Both the position numbers and the translations under genes were made by a program. This document shows, in pieces, positions 34,985-43,730 of a stretch of DNA of 64,000 nucleotides. Numbering within the stretch: position 1 is the stretch's first letter; each line of letters starts with the position of its first letter. The DNA lies in NCBI RefSeq assembly GCF_964186625.1, contig NZ_OZ075109.1:62001-126000 (forward strand). Direction: 5' to 3'. Source of the DNA: Asticcacaulis sp. MM231 (GTDB lineage: Bacteria; Pseudomonadota; Alphaproteobacteria; Caulobacterales; Caulobacteraceae). The notes beneath the pieces were generated by a model. That model was not told where the DNA came from. It was given only the letters and a program-made list of their open reading frames with translations, and ran no database searches.

Positions 34985-36058
34985 ATGACCATCATCACGC
35001 CCGAACGGTTGCAAGCGCTGGCCCCGTCCATCCGTATAGATCGGGCTGCGGCCTATGCACCAGCGCTGGAAGCTGCGCTGGCCATGGGCGAGATTACGAC
35101 GCGCCTGCGGCTGGTGCATTTCCTGGCGCAACTGGCGCATGAGAGCGGCGGGTTTCGGGCCTTGGTGGAGAACCTCAACTACAGTCCCGAAGTGCTGCTG
35201 GCCGTGTTCCGTGCCCGTGTGCAGACGCTGGCCAAAGCGCAGGAACTGGTGGCGGCGGGCAAGGATGTGATCGCCGAGTTCGTCTACGGCAATCGTCCGG
35301 CGCTCGGTAATATCAATCCGGGTGATGGCGCGAAGTTCATCGGACGCGGCTTTATCATGATCACCGGCCGCGCCAACTACACCACCTATGCGGCGCTGAT
35401 CGGCCAGCCTCTGCTCGATCAGCCAGCGCTGCTGGAAAACCCGGTTTATGCCGCACAAGGCGCGGCAGCCTTCTGGAAGCAGAATGGGCTGAATACCCTG
35501 GCCGATGCCGATGACATTGAGGGCATTACCCGTATCGTCAATGGCGGCGTCAATGGTCTGGCCGATCGTCAACAATGGCTGGCGCGCGCCAAGATGGCCT
35601 TTCCGGCCCTGGCGCCGGCCGAGCCCGCCAACAGCTTCAGTCAGTATTTCACGCTCGATGAATTGACTCATACCGAGCATCGCACCATCGACAACACGCC
35701 GCCGCCCGAGATCGTGACGACCCTGAAAGCGACCGCGCAGCAGATGGATCACGTGCGAACCCTACTCGGCAAGCCGATCCGTGTGAACAGTGGCTATCGC
35801 TCGCCTTCGCTCAATGCGGCGGTAGGCGGTGCGCCGACCTCTGCCCATATGGCTGGCTATGCGGTCGATTTCGTCTGTCCGGGGTTCGGCACGCCGCGAC
35901 AGATCTGTCAGAAGATCGTGGCGAGCGACATTAGGTACGATCAGTTGATACAGGAAGGTACCTGGGTGCACATCTCGTTTGATCCGCGCTTACGCATGAA
36001 ACAGATGACCGCCACCTTTACGGCGAACGGAACGGTCTATTCGGACGGCGTATCTTAG
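34985..36058 (+). CDS. Bifunctional murein hydrolase: GH19-type plus M15 peptidase domain
   Basis: This 357-residue protein has an N-terminal GH19 chitinase/lysozyme-like domain (about 1-205) with FLAQLAHESGGFRALVENLN (about 39-58, catalytic Glu in HESGG) and GDGAKFIGRGFIMITGRANY (about 113-132). A C-terminal peptidase M15_3-like domain follows (about 215-355), with RVNSGYRSPSLNAAVGG, SAHMAGYAVDF (zinc ligands His and Asp) and TWVHISF (third His). Such pairs are typical of phage endolysins. There is no signal peptide, so export would need a holin-like route or the upstream membrane protein. ATG at 34985 fits the domain start. No other phage genes surround it. Confidence 0.87.
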   Translation: MTIITPERLQALAPSIRIDRAAAYAPALEAALAMGEITTRLRLVHFLAQLAHESGGFRALVENLNYSPEVLLAVFRARVQTLAKAQELVAAGKDVIAEFVYGNRPALGNINPGDGAKFIGRGFIMITGRANYTTYAALIGQPLLDQPALLENPVYAAQGAAAFWKQNGLNTLADADDIEGITRIVNGGVNGLADRQQWLARAKMAFPALAPAEPANSFSQYFTLDELTHTEHRTIDNTPPPEIVTTLKATAQQMDHVRTLLGKPIRVNSGYRSPSLNAAVGGAPTSAHMAGYAVDFVCPGFGTPRQICQKIVASDIRYDQLIQEGTWVHISFDPRLRMKQMTATFTANGTVYSDGVS

Positions 36059-36444
36059 GCAAAGTTCGTGTCGATGGTGACGCCCTGTTTCAGCGTCTTG
36101 GTGACGGGGGTGCGTTCGGTTACCTGCGCCAGGCGTTCAAGCTGCTCAGGACTTAAATCCCCATCCAGCTTGACCGTGCGTTCGATGATCTCCTTGTCGC
36201 CGTCGCGGTAAAAATGCAGCGCCACATCGATGCTGCGTAAGGTCCAGCCCTTTCGGTCAGCATACATCCGAAGCGTAATGGCGGTACACGAGGCGAGGGC
36301 CGACAGCAGGAAGTCGTAGGGTGCCAGTCCCACATCCTTGCCGCCATTGCTGTAGGGCTCATCGGCGAGCAGGGTGCGACCTGAGACCTTGATGGTGGTG
36401 GCGTAAGCATCGCCGGTGGAAATATGGGCAGTCGCGCGGGCCAT
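36055..36444 (-). CDS. OsmC-family peroxiredoxin-like protein
   Basis: This 129-residue protein shows the OsmC/Ohr fold marks: GGKDVGLAPYDFLLSALASC (about 36-55) with the first reactive Cys at 55, TAITLRMYADRKGW, and a C-terminal RLAQVTERTPVTKTLKQGV. Ohr/OsmC proteins reduce organic hydroperoxides with two cysteines. The second cysteine, usual in the later (C)PV motif, is here ERTPVTKT, so it is missing. The protein is therefore in the OsmC-like (YhfA-type) group and peroxidase activity is doubtful. ATG at 36444 is used. The end overlaps the convergent murein-hydrolase stop by 4 bp. Confidence 0.85.
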   Translation of the reverse strand: MARATAHISTGDAYATTIKVSGRTLLADEPYSNGGKDVGLAPYDFLLSALASCTAITLRMYADRKGWTLRSIDVALHFYRDGDKEIIERTVKLDGDLSPEQLERLAQVTERTPVTKTLKQGVTIDTNFA

Positions 36445-36465
36445 TGTGGATATCCTGTGGATAAA

Positions 36466-36491
36466 GGGCGCGGCCCTTTTCGACCGCGCCC
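36466..36491 (-). terminator. Hairpin between wrbA and the OsmC gene
   Basis: GGGCGCGG (36466-36473) and CCGCGCCC (36484-36491) form a perfect 8-bp GC-rich stem; on the minus strand it is followed by TTTAT. A second bipartite hairpin (36551-36584, outer arms GACGGG/CCCGTC) lies nearer the wrbA stop. Confidence 0.5.
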
Positions 36492-36588
36492 CGGGAGATT
36501 TAAGCCTTGCCATGATGGCTGTCGAGATCAAAACAGGCCGGGCCTCTGATGACGGGTCTTCCCCCTTGAGAGGGGCGCCCCGTCACAA

Positions 36589-37188
36589 TTAACCGTGCAG
36601 CTTGATGGCCGTTTCGGCGATCTTCTGGCCCTGATAACGCGCGCCGGTCAGCTCATTCTCGGTCGGCTGACGCGAACCGTCGCCGCCGGTGATGGTGGAG
36701 GCGCCATAGGGGCTGCCGCCGGTCACTTCATCCAGCGTCATCTGACCGGCGTGGCCATAGTCCATGCCGACCACGACCATACCGAAGTGCAGCAAAGAGG
36801 TGATGATCGAGAACAGGGTGGTTTCCTGACCGCCGTGTTGCGTGGCGGTCGAGGTGAAGGCGCCGCCGACCTTGCCATGGAGCGCACCGCGCGCCCACAG
36901 GCCACCGGCCTGGTCGAGGAAGGCGGCCATTTGCGAAGCGAGGCGACCAAAACGCGTGCCGACGCCGATGATGATGGCGTCATAGTTTTCCAGATCGGCG
37001 ATGGTGGCGATCGGCGCTTCCTGATCGAGCTTGAAGTGCGCGGCCTTGGCCACCGCTTCTGGCGCGGTTTCGGGCACGCGCTTGATGTCGACCAGGGCGC
37101 CGGCGGCGCGGGCGCCTTCGGCCACCGCCTTGGCCATGGTTTCGATGTGACCGTAGGATGAATAGTAGAGAACAAGAACCTTAGCCAT
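36589..37188 (-). CDS. wrbA: NAD(P)H:quinone oxidoreductase, WrbA type
   Basis: This 199-residue flavodoxin-like protein has [20 protein letters not shown] (about 3-22, FMN phosphate loop), [20 protein letters not shown] (about 76-95) and [20 protein letters not shown] (about 111-130). These are WrbA signatures. It performs two-electron reduction of quinones and protects from oxidative stress. Start ATG at 37188 has AGGAAT upstream. Co-oriented with the pirin gene upstream, both possibly answering to the divergent LysR regulator. Confidence 0.95.
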   Translation of the reverse strand: MAKVLVLYYSSYGHIETMAKAVAEGARAAGALVDIKRVPETAPEAVAKAAHFKLDQEAPIATIADLENYDAIIIGVGTRFGRLASQMAAFLDQAGGLWARGALHGKVGGAFTSTATQHGGQETTLFSIITSLLHFGMVVVGMDYGHAGQMTLDEVTGGSPYGASTITGGDGSRQPTENELTGARYQGQKIAETAIKLHG

Positions 37189-37259
37189 GATGATATTCCT
37201 TGAGGTTGAGGGGAGGGGTTTAAAAGGTGTCGATGTTAAAAAGCGAGAGGGAAAAGGCT

Positions 37260-37282
37260 CCAGAACCACTCTATGGTTCTGG
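37260..37282 (-). terminator. Terminator after the pirin gene
   Basis: CCAGAACC (37260-37267) and GGTTCTGG (37275-37282) form a perfect 8-bp stem; on the minus strand it is followed by AGCCTTTTCC. It lies about 55 bp beyond the pirin stop. Confidence 0.6.
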
Positions 37283-37338
37283 CAAGGCCGAGTGCCCGCC
37301 CGAGCTCATGCGAGGAGCCTGCGTGGCCTATGAGTGCA

Positions 37339-38205
37339 TCAGATAATCTGTCCCATGCGGCCGGCGTAGTAGTCGCGGACGGTGCGTTCCATCTCATCGA
37401 TGGTGTTCATGACAAAGGGGCCATGACGGACAATGGGCGCATCGAGCGGATCGCCGCCGACGATCAGGATTTCACTGTCCTGATCGGCCTGCAGGGAGAC
37501 TGTATCGCCCGCGCCGAAGCGCACCAGGTCGCCAGGCTCGACCGTCTGGCCGGGCAGCATGGCTGCACCGGTCATGGTGTAGAGCGCCAGTTCCTGAGCA
37601 GCGTGGGTATCTAAAGTCATCGATCCGCCGGCTTTCAAAGACACATGGATGACCACGGGGTTGCCATGGCTAGTCAGCGGGCCGGTGACATCACCGACGT
37701 GACCAGCGACGATACGAGCGTGCGCCTTGTCGCCTTTGATCAGTGGAATGTCGCTGGCGACGAAATGCCGATAGGCCGGATCGTCGTGCTTTTTACCCTT
37801 GGGCATGTTGAGCCAGAGCTGAATGCCATGGTTGCGGCCACCTGTGCGACGGATCTCGGCGTCGGGGCCTTCGTCATGGACGATGCCGCGGCCGGCGCGC
37901 ATCCACTGGACTTCTCCGGGCTGCATCACGCTGGTATTGCCCAGACTGTCCTTATGGATGCTGCGGCCTTCCAGCAGCAGGGTCAGGGTTTCAATGCCGG
38001 CGTGCGGATGGGCCGAGGCGCCCTTGGCTTCACCAGGCAGGAACGCGATGGGACCGAAATGATCGAGGAAGATGAAGGGACCGACCGCCTCATAAGCCTT
38101 GGCAGGAATAGCACGGCGTACTTCAAAGCCGTCGCCTTCCAGGGTTCGGAAAGCGGTATGCGTGCTGGTGATAGAGCGCTCTCTGGTTTGGGTCAGGGTA
38201 TCCAT
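37339..38205 (-). CDS. Pirin-family protein
   Basis: This 288-residue double-cupin protein has the pirin core GPFIFLDHFGP (about 42-52), SAHPHAGIETLTLLLEGRSI (about 63-82; metal-binding His residues), VMQPGEVQWMRAGRGIVHDE (about 92-111) and IQLWLNMPKGKKHDDP. Bacterial pirins include quercetin dioxygenases and redox sensors. It is divergent from a LysR regulator (115 bp gap). A decayed copy of its 3' part lies at 41228-41514. Confidence 0.93.
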   Translation of the reverse strand: MDTLTQTRERSITSTHTAFRTLEGDGFEVRRAIPAKAYEAVGPFIFLDHFGPIAFLPGEAKGASAHPHAGIETLTLLLEGRSIHKDSLGNTSVMQPGEVQWMRAGRGIVHDEGPDAEIRRTGGRNHGIQLWLNMPKGKKHDDPAYRHFVASDIPLIKGDKAHARIVAGHVGDVTGPLTSHGNPVVIHVSLKAGGSMTLDTHAAQELALYTMTGAAMLPGQTVEPGDLVRFGAGDTVSLQADQDSEILIVGGDPLDAPIVRHGPFVMNTIDEMERTVRDYYAGRMGQII

Positions 38206-38320
38206 CGGGGCAATCTCCTTGAAAAGGTGTCTGCGTGGTGTGTCGATGAGTGATATTTAAAACAATTGCGCTGACCTGAAAATCAGTATAATTTAGAATG
38301 AACATTTCAGAAATTTAGAT

Positions 38321-39214
38321 ATGTCAAATCCCGGCACGCCAACACTCGATCAATTGCAGGTGCTGCTCTGTGTCGTGGAAACGGGCAGTTTCGCTGCCGC
38401 CGCCCGTCGGCTGAACCGCGCCACCTCGGCGATAAGTTACGCCATCGATCATCTCGAACTCCAGCTCGGTCTGCCTGTGTTCGATCGCGTCGGCACGCGC
38501 AAGCCCGAACTGACCGAGGCCGGCAAGGCGGTGCTGGCCGAGGCGCGCACGGTGACGCACGGCGTTGATATGATGCGTGCCCGCGTGAAGGGTTTGCTCG
38601 AAGGTCTGGAGGCGGAGGTCTCCATCGCGGTCGATGTCATGCTGCCGACAGCGCGCCTGGTCGATGCCTTGCAGGCGTTTCAGGTCTCCTTCCCGACCAT
38701 CCCTTTGCGTCTCCATGTCGAGGCACTGGGCGCCATCACCCAACTGGTGCTGGAGAAAACGGCGGTTATCGGTATCAGCGGTCCGCTCAACACCTCGCTC
38801 GAAGGGCTGGATCGCCGCCATATCGGCGCGGTGCGTCTGGTGCCGGTGGCGGCGCCCTTTCACCCCCTGGCGCGGCACGGCAAAAAATCACCTGGAGATG
38901 CGCGCAATCATATCCAGCTTGTCCTGACCGATCGTTCCAATGTGACGGCGGGTCAGGACTTTGGCGTCATCGGCGTCAAGACCTGGCGGCTGGCCGATCT
39001 TGGGTCAAAGCATGCCCTGCTGCTGGCGGGTGTCGGCTGGGGCTCGATGCCGGAGGCTATGGTGCGCGGCGATATCGAAGCCGGCCGGCTGGTGCCGCTC
39101 GACCTGCCCGACTGGCACGTCAATACCTATGATATGCACGCCATTTATCGCACCGACACCCCGCCGGGGCCGGCGGCGCAATGGCTGATCGAACGCTTCG
39201 CCGGGCAAGCCTAA
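38321..39214 (+). CDS. LysR-family transcriptional regulator
   Basis: This 297-residue protein has an N-terminal winged HTH (about 6-65: LDQLQVLLCVVETGSFAAAA, RRLNRATSAISYAIDHLELQ, LGLPVFDR) and a substrate-binding domain (about 90-295). The divergent arrangement with pirin is the usual layout for LysR target control, so it probably regulates pirin and perhaps wrbA. Its 3' end abuts a remnant of a GH15 gene. Confidence 0.93.
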   Translation: MSNPGTPTLDQLQVLLCVVETGSFAAAARRLNRATSAISYAIDHLELQLGLPVFDRVGTRKPELTEAGKAVLAEARTVTHGVDMMRARVKGLLEGLEAEVSIAVDVMLPTARLVDALQAFQVSFPTIPLRLHVEALGAITQLVLEKTAVIGISGPLNTSLEGLDRRHIGAVRLVPVAAPFHPLARHGKKSPGDARNHIQLVLTDRSNVTAGQDFGVIGVKTWRLADLGSKHALLLAGVGWGSMPEAMVRGDIEAGRLVPLDLPDWHVNTYDMHAIYRTDTPPGPAAQWLIERFAGQA

Positions 39215-39292
39215 CGGATCGCGGTCCACGGGCGGCTGAGCAGGGTGGCGCGGAATAGGTGTGGACGCGCGCCCGTGTGCGGAATTCCCAAA
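39213..39292 (-). pseudogene. Remnant of a GH15 gene with internal deletion
   Basis: Two short blocks match the intact GH15 gene on the same strand: 39213-39250 resembles 41549-41586 (its 3' end, including GCCTAACGGATCG), and 39251-39290 resembles 42114-42153 (with GGACGCGCGCCCGTGTGCGG in both). About 0.5 kb between them is missing. It marks the left edge of the hipBA islet. Confidence 0.75.
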
Positions 39293-39354
39293 AGCCACTT
39301 TCGTTCATGACTTAGGTCTCGGGAAATTGCCCCTTGTCAAGATACTGTTGCAGT

Positions 39355-40572
39355 TCAGCTATTCGTGCGCTCGGCAGATCCAGATCGATAGCAATTGACC
39401 GCCAATTTGCAATGGCCTCCGAGACTTCGATCTATTTCTGCTGAGGCCTCGCGCTCGGTAATTGACGTAATCCTAGCGATTTCCAGCATATGCTTTTGAC
39501 CAGGATTTCGTCCTTCATTGGCAATAGTCGTGCAATGCTCGCCGCCGGGACCGCTGGAAAGCGTCAGGTCATAAGCAGGCGATAATTTCCAAATTCCCTC
39601 CCAATTCATAAGGAGTGCATGATTTTTAGCGTGATCGTCTCTGTTGTGTGCAAGCACATTGAAGACCATCCGGCGGTACATGCGCAGGACCTCTTGATGG
39701 TCGCGTGTCATCATGTGAACCACCTTTAGGACGTCCTTATAATCGAGGGATGGGGTACGATGATCGGCATGGACCAGTCCCGAGACAGTGTGCATATGGA
39801 GGCGACCATTTTCGTTCCGGTCAAAACGGCGTGTTGCGAAAAGTCGCTTACCCTTTGCCGTTTCAATAAGGCGGGTTTCAGCCATGTCGACGCCCGCGGC
39901 ACGGGCTATACGTGCATAGGCTTCTTCCTCCGCCCCTATCTCTTGGGGGTCGTTTGAGCTTCTGAACTTGACTAACCATGGCTCGTAGCCCGCCGGCAAG
40001 GGTTGGCCATAGTCAATCACGATGTGTTTTCGGTCCTTTGATAACCCAACCATGATCTTCGGCCGAGCGCCGGCCGAGCCGCCTTGAGCTCCTTGCAGGG
40101 TTTCAATCTCAGTGATGCTCAATTCTTCTTGAATTCTCGAAATTTCTTCGGCGAACCAGTCCATATCCGTAGATGGGTCAAGCCCTTTGGGCGAAGGCAA
40201 TTCCGGCTGGTAGCTTAATGCGCCCATGCCCGTAGCGCCAACTGCGGCAAGGCGGTCTATGGGTGTTAAAGCATGATGGTCTATGCCGTGCTTTTGGAGG
40301 CGCCGGTCAAGGAGAAGGCGCCCCCAACCGTCTGGCAGGCTGTCGTTAAATATGCCGTGCAGACCTTCGAACGGTTCGCGCTTGGCGGGTTGTGCGCCTG
40401 ACTTGGCAGGCAGGTAGAATGGCGAAACCGTATAGGGGTCGTTTAGATAGCCGCCGTCGAATTCGAAAAAGGCGCACCGCTCCTGATGGCTCCAGGCCAT
40501 TTCACCTAAGCAACGTGACGCGCCTTCGATGTCGAGCGTTACCTTCAGTCGGCTGACGGGTTTGTACTTCAT
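39355..40572 (-). CDS. hipA: Second HipA-family kinase, C-terminus frameshifted
   Basis: This 405-residue protein has an N-terminal subdomain with GIFNDSLPDGWGRLLLDRRL (about 74-93), then AQGGSAGARPKIMVGLSKD (about 163-181, ATP loop), WLVKFRSSNDP (about 200), RRFDRNENGR (about 250), the catalytic NRDDHAKNHALL (about 311-322) and LSPAYDLTLSSG (about 331-342). The kinase core is intact. From about residue 381 the frame shifts: the expected tail EVSEAIANWRSIAIDLDLPS continues in another frame to a TAA at 39312-39314. One extra base near 39429-39433 explains this, replacing about 40 residues by 25. The toxin may be attenuated, or the base may be a sequencing error. It overlaps hipB by 4 bp. Confidence 0.88.
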   Translation of the reverse strand: MKYKPVSRLKVTLDIEGASRCLGEMAWSHQERCAFFEFDGGYLNDPYTVSPFYLPAKSGAQPAKREPFEGLHGIFNDSLPDGWGRLLLDRRLQKHGIDHHALTPIDRLAAVGATGMGALSYQPELPSPKGLDPSTDMDWFAEEISRIQEELSITEIETLQGAQGGSAGARPKIMVGLSKDRKHIVIDYGQPLPAGYEPWLVKFRSSNDPQEIGAEEEAYARIARAAGVDMAETRLIETAKGKRLFATRRFDRNENGRLHMHTVSGLVHADHRTPSLDYKDVLKVVHMMTRDHQEVLRMYRRMVFNVLAHNRDDHAKNHALLMNWEGIWKLSPAYDLTLSSGPGGEHCTTIANEGRNPGQKHMLEIARITSITEREASAEIDRSLGGHCKLAVNCYRSGSAERTNS

Positions 40573-40868
40573 GGTTTGCGCACGCGCTGGCGAATGGGAC
40601 GAGCAATTACATCATCAAGGCTCTTAGGCGGTCGGGCAGGGAAGAGGTTTTGAAATTCGTCTTCCGCGTCTAGGGCGAAGGCGATTTTGACTACAGATTC
40701 GAACGCTCCCTTGCCTTGGTCCTCTATTAGGCGAAGAGACGCATATGGAACGCCGGAACGGGATGCCAATTCTCTTTGGGTTAGGTTGGCATCTATGCGG
40801 CGCCGTTTTAGGCGTTGCGCAACACCCTGTAAAATTTCGTGCACTGAGATTAATTTAAATGATTGCAT
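40569..40868 (-). CDS. hipB: Second HipB-like antitoxin, XRE family
   Basis: This 99-residue protein has an XRE helix-turn-helix (about 20-70: RLKRRRIDANLTQRELASRS, GVPYASLRLIEDQGKGAFES) and a proline-rich, basic C-terminal tail (ARPPKSLDDVIARPIRQRVR). Genes of this layout pair with hipA. It overlaps the hipA start (ATGA, 40569-40572). The upstream gap carries a pair of 12-bp inverted repeats. It is not closely similar to the HipB at 400-639, so the two systems are not recent duplicates. Confidence 0.87.
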   Translation of the reverse strand: MQSFKLISVHEILQGVAQRLKRRRIDANLTQRELASRSGVPYASLRLIEDQGKGAFESVVKIAFALDAEDEFQNLFPARPPKSLDDVIARPIRQRVRKP

Positions 40869-40966
40869 GTTGGCAATTATATATCGTTTTGGCGTTAAGT
40901 GCTATTATAATAAAAATAATGATTTCAAAACACCCGTGGTTTATGCTCCATTTGATAATTGCCAAC
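40869..40966. promoter_or_regulatory. Inverted 12-bp repeats upstream of the second hipBA
   Basis: GTTGGCAATTAT (40869-40880) and ATAATTGCCAAC (40955-40966) are exact reverse complements. They bracket an AT-rich promoter region of about 74 bp. One touches the hipB start. They are probable HipB operators able to loop, and differ from the CTTMCCGATCGGKAAG type of the first system. Confidence 0.65.
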
Positions 40967-41227
40967 TAAATGGCGCTTAAGTCGCGATTGTGTTATTAAA
41001 TGTTAATTTATTAGCGCATTTTGGCCGAGGGTTGCCCTTATCGTCCATAGTGCCTCTATGGCGCTCAGCCGAAATTGCCTTCGCGAATATGCCGGTTCAG
41101 TCGAACTGACGGATTCGCGAAAGGGCAGTCTAGGCGAATATAACCATGTCCCACTAGATTTTCACGATTTGAGAAGTGGCTACGGCTACTCGCCAATCTT
41201 AAACATACCATATGCCTGCGCGACGCC

Positions 41228-41514
41228 TGAGCGCCTTAGATAATTTGTCCCATGCGGAGGGCGTAGTGCTCACGGATGGTGCATTCCATCTCATTGATTG
41301 TGTTCATGACGAAGGGGGCATGACGCATGGTCGGGGCGTCGAGCAGGTCACCGCCTACGATCAGGGTTTCGTTGTCCCGATTGGTCCGCAGGAAGCTGTA
41401 TCGGCGGCGCCAAAGCGCACCAGATCGCCGCGCGCTATCGTCTGACCGGGCAGAATGGTTGCGCTGGTCATCGTGTAGAGTCCCAGTTCCTGCGTGGCCT
41501 GAGTATACAACTTG
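41228..41514 (-). pseudogene. Remnant of a pirin gene (3' part)
   Basis: About 285 bp align over their whole length with the 3' part of the pirin gene (37336-37612), at roughly 80% identity by eye, including CATTCCATCTCATTGATTGT against CGTTCCATCTCATCGATGGT and GTGTTCATGAC. The remnant has frame-breaking changes and no start. It lies just downstream of the GH15 stop and marks the right edge of the hipBA islet. Confidence 0.8.
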
Positions 41515-41548
41515 ATCGCGCGGCAGGCGTCTATCCAGCCGGTCAAGC

Positions 41549-43348
41549 CTAACGGATCGCCGTCCAGGGGCGGCTGAGCAGGGTGGCGCAGGTGATCAGG
41601 CCGACCAGCGAATAGGTCTGCGGGAAATTGCCCCATAGTTCGCCGGTATCGACCTTGACGTCTTCGGACAGCAGGCCCGAATGAGTGCGCCGCGCCAGCA
41701 TGGCCTCGAAGAGGTCGCGCGCCTCCTCGACACGCCCCTGCATATAGAGCGCTTCGATGTACCAGAAGGTGCAGAAGTTGAACGCCGTCTCCGGTTCGCC
41801 GAAATCATCGGGCTCGACGTAGCGATAGAGATTATCGCCCTTGCGCAACTGGCGCTCAACCTCGGCGAAGGTGGCGACGCAGCGCGGATCATCGGCCGGC
41901 AGGAAGCCCAGTTCGAACAGTTGCAGCAGGCTGGCGTCGACCTCATCGCCACCAAACGAACCGGTGAAGATGCCAAGCGTCTCGTTCCACGCCTTTTCCT
42001 CGATGGCCTTGCGGATGATCTTCGCGCGGTGGGTCCAGTGTTCGCTGCGTTCGGTGAGGCCAAGCGAGGCCGCCGCATTGCCCAGCCGGTCACAGGCCGC
42101 CCAGCACAGAAGTGCCGAATAGGTATGGACGCGCGCCCGTGTGCGGAATTCCCACAGACCGGCGTCGGGCTGATCATAGACGGTGAAGGCGCGCTCGCCC
42201 ACGCGCTCCATGGCGGCAAAATCGCTTTCGGTGCCCAGCCGCAAAAAGCGTTCGTCGAAGAAGGCCTGGGTCAACGGCAGGATCATCTGGCCATAGACGT
42301 CGTGCTGGTGATGCTCAAAGGCCTGGTTGCCGACACGCACCGGCCCCATGCCATGATAGCCCTGCATGTCAGGGGCGATCCGCTCGACCAGATCGGCCTC
42401 AAGCCCAACGCTGTAAAGGGGTTGCACATGTCCACCGGCGGACATGTCCACAAGATTACGCAGATAAACCAGGTAGGATTCCAGCATGTCGGCGGCGCCC
42501 AGCCGGTTCAGTGCACGCACCACATAATAGGCATCGCGTATCCAGCAGTAGCGGTAATCCCAGTTGCGCTGCGATCCCGGCGCTTCGGGAATGGAGGTGG
42601 TCATGGCCGCGACGATGGCGCCGGTCTCTTCATAGGCGCACAGCTTGAGCGTGATAGCCGCGCGGATGACGGCGGTTTGCCACTCCAGCGGCAGGGAGAG
42701 GGTGCGCACCCAGCCCTGCCAGTAGGCGGTCGTGGCGTGCAGCATATGCTCGGAATCAGCCAGCACGTCGTTGGGGTAGGGCTCGTCCGGACCGAGATGG
42801 AAGGCCAGGGGCTTCTCGAGCCGGAAGATATGGGCGTTGCGGACATAGGTCAGGGGGGCGTTGGTGGTCAGGCGCATATCGACCGGCCCGCATTCATAGC
42901 GGATATGGCTGGAGCCGGCGGTCTCACGCGCCAGATCCCGCCCCCAGTTACCCGTCGGCGTCAGGCGGATGCGGATACGCGGCGCGCCTTTGAGCGGTCG
43001 CACCAGGCGGTAAAATGCCCACGGCCGGTAGGTGCGGTTAAGATGGTGCAGGCGCGGCGCGAAATCGATCACCTCAAGCGCGTTGCCGTGGGTGTCGCGC
43101 ATCACCGTGCGCAGCACCGCGGTATTGCGGATATAGGCCTGTTCGATCTCGGCCTGATCCTCGATTTCGACCGACCAGTAACCGGCGCCGTCTCCCGCCG
43201 TTGGATCGAGCAGGGCGGAAAACACCGGCTCGCCATCTACGCGCGGACAGCAGGCCCAGACAAAACGCCCTTGCCGATCAATCAGGGCTGTGGCGGCGCA
43301 ATTGCCGATCGGCGACAGATCGAGCGTGTGGGGCGGTGATGGGGTCAT
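41549..43348 (-). CDS. GH15 glycoside hydrolase (glucoamylase/trehalase type)
   Basis: This 599-residue enzyme has the N-terminal beta domain (LSPIGNCAATALIDRQGRFV, about 10-29) and an (alpha/alpha)6 barrel with RNWDYRYCWIRDAYYVVRAL (about 268-287) and a C-terminal ETAFNFCTFWYIEALYMQGR region (about 530-549), both typical of bacterial GH15. It lacks a signal peptide, so it is cytoplasmic. Opposite lie otsB-otsA, which fits GH15-type trehalases that recycle trehalose; glucoamylase is the alternative. ATG at 43348 gives the standard N-terminus. Partial copies of its 3' end lie at 39213-39292. Confidence 0.9.
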   Translation of the reverse strand: MTPSPPHTLDLSPIGNCAATALIDRQGRFVWACCPRVDGEPVFSALLDPTAGDGAGYWSVEIEDQAEIEQAYIRNTAVLRTVMRDTHGNALEVIDFAPRLHHLNRTYRPWAFYRLVRPLKGAPRIRIRLTPTGNWGRDLARETAGSSHIRYECGPVDMRLTTNAPLTYVRNAHIFRLEKPLAFHLGPDEPYPNDVLADSEHMLHATTAYWQGWVRTLSLPLEWQTAVIRAAITLKLCAYEETGAIVAAMTTSIPEAPGSQRNWDYRYCWIRDAYYVVRALNRLGAADMLESYLVYLRNLVDMSAGGHVQPLYSVGLEADLVERIAPDMQGYHGMGPVRVGNQAFEHHQHDVYGQMILPLTQAFFDERFLRLGTESDFAAMERVGERAFTVYDQPDAGLWEFRTRARVHTYSALLCWAACDRLGNAAASLGLTERSEHWTHRAKIIRKAIEEKAWNETLGIFTGSFGGDEVDASLLQLFELGFLPADDPRCVATFAEVERQLRKGDNLYRYVEPDDFGEPETAFNFCTFWYIEALYMQGRVEEARDLFEAMLARRTHSGLLSEDVKVDTGELWGNFPQTYSLVGLITCATLLSRPWTAIR

Positions 43349-43730
43349 AGGAAAACTTTCAGGCCGGAAGGGCGTGAGGTCAAGCAACCCATGACCATGG
43401 CTAAATTATGGGCGAAGCTTCACGGCAGATAACGTGTCTGATCACAGAAACGAGAGATCGGCTAAAAACATAGGTATGAGGGTAGACACGACATGATCAT
43501 ATGTCTAACCTTGCCTCAACGGCATATTTTCGCCTTTATGAATATTTTATTTTTTGAGATTTTCTTTCACATCTAAGACGATACTCAAATCTATATCGGT
43601 ATTTGATGCTATATTGCTTATGTAGGGTGAGTTCATCAGGCTTTTGGACTGTAGAACACGTAGCAGACCAAAAGGAGATTCCGGCTATGGCAGATGTGTC
43701 GCGCCCCCTGCACTGTGGGCGGGCGGTATC
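43349..43730. promoter_or_regulatory. Divergent control region between GH15 and otsBA
   Basis: About 380 bp with an AT-rich core (43530-43630) separate two divergent operons. This region must hold both promoters. I see no clear operator or RNA gene. Confidence 0.4.

Noticed and set aside
36450..36459. DnaA-box-like TGTGGATAA near the OsmC start
   Set aside because: It is a single isolated 9-mer without iterons or AT-rich DNA; such matches are expected by chance.
41681..43339. 552-codon plus-strand frame opposite the GH15 gene
   Set aside because: Long only because of GC-rich codon bias; the GH15 motifs are on the minus strand.
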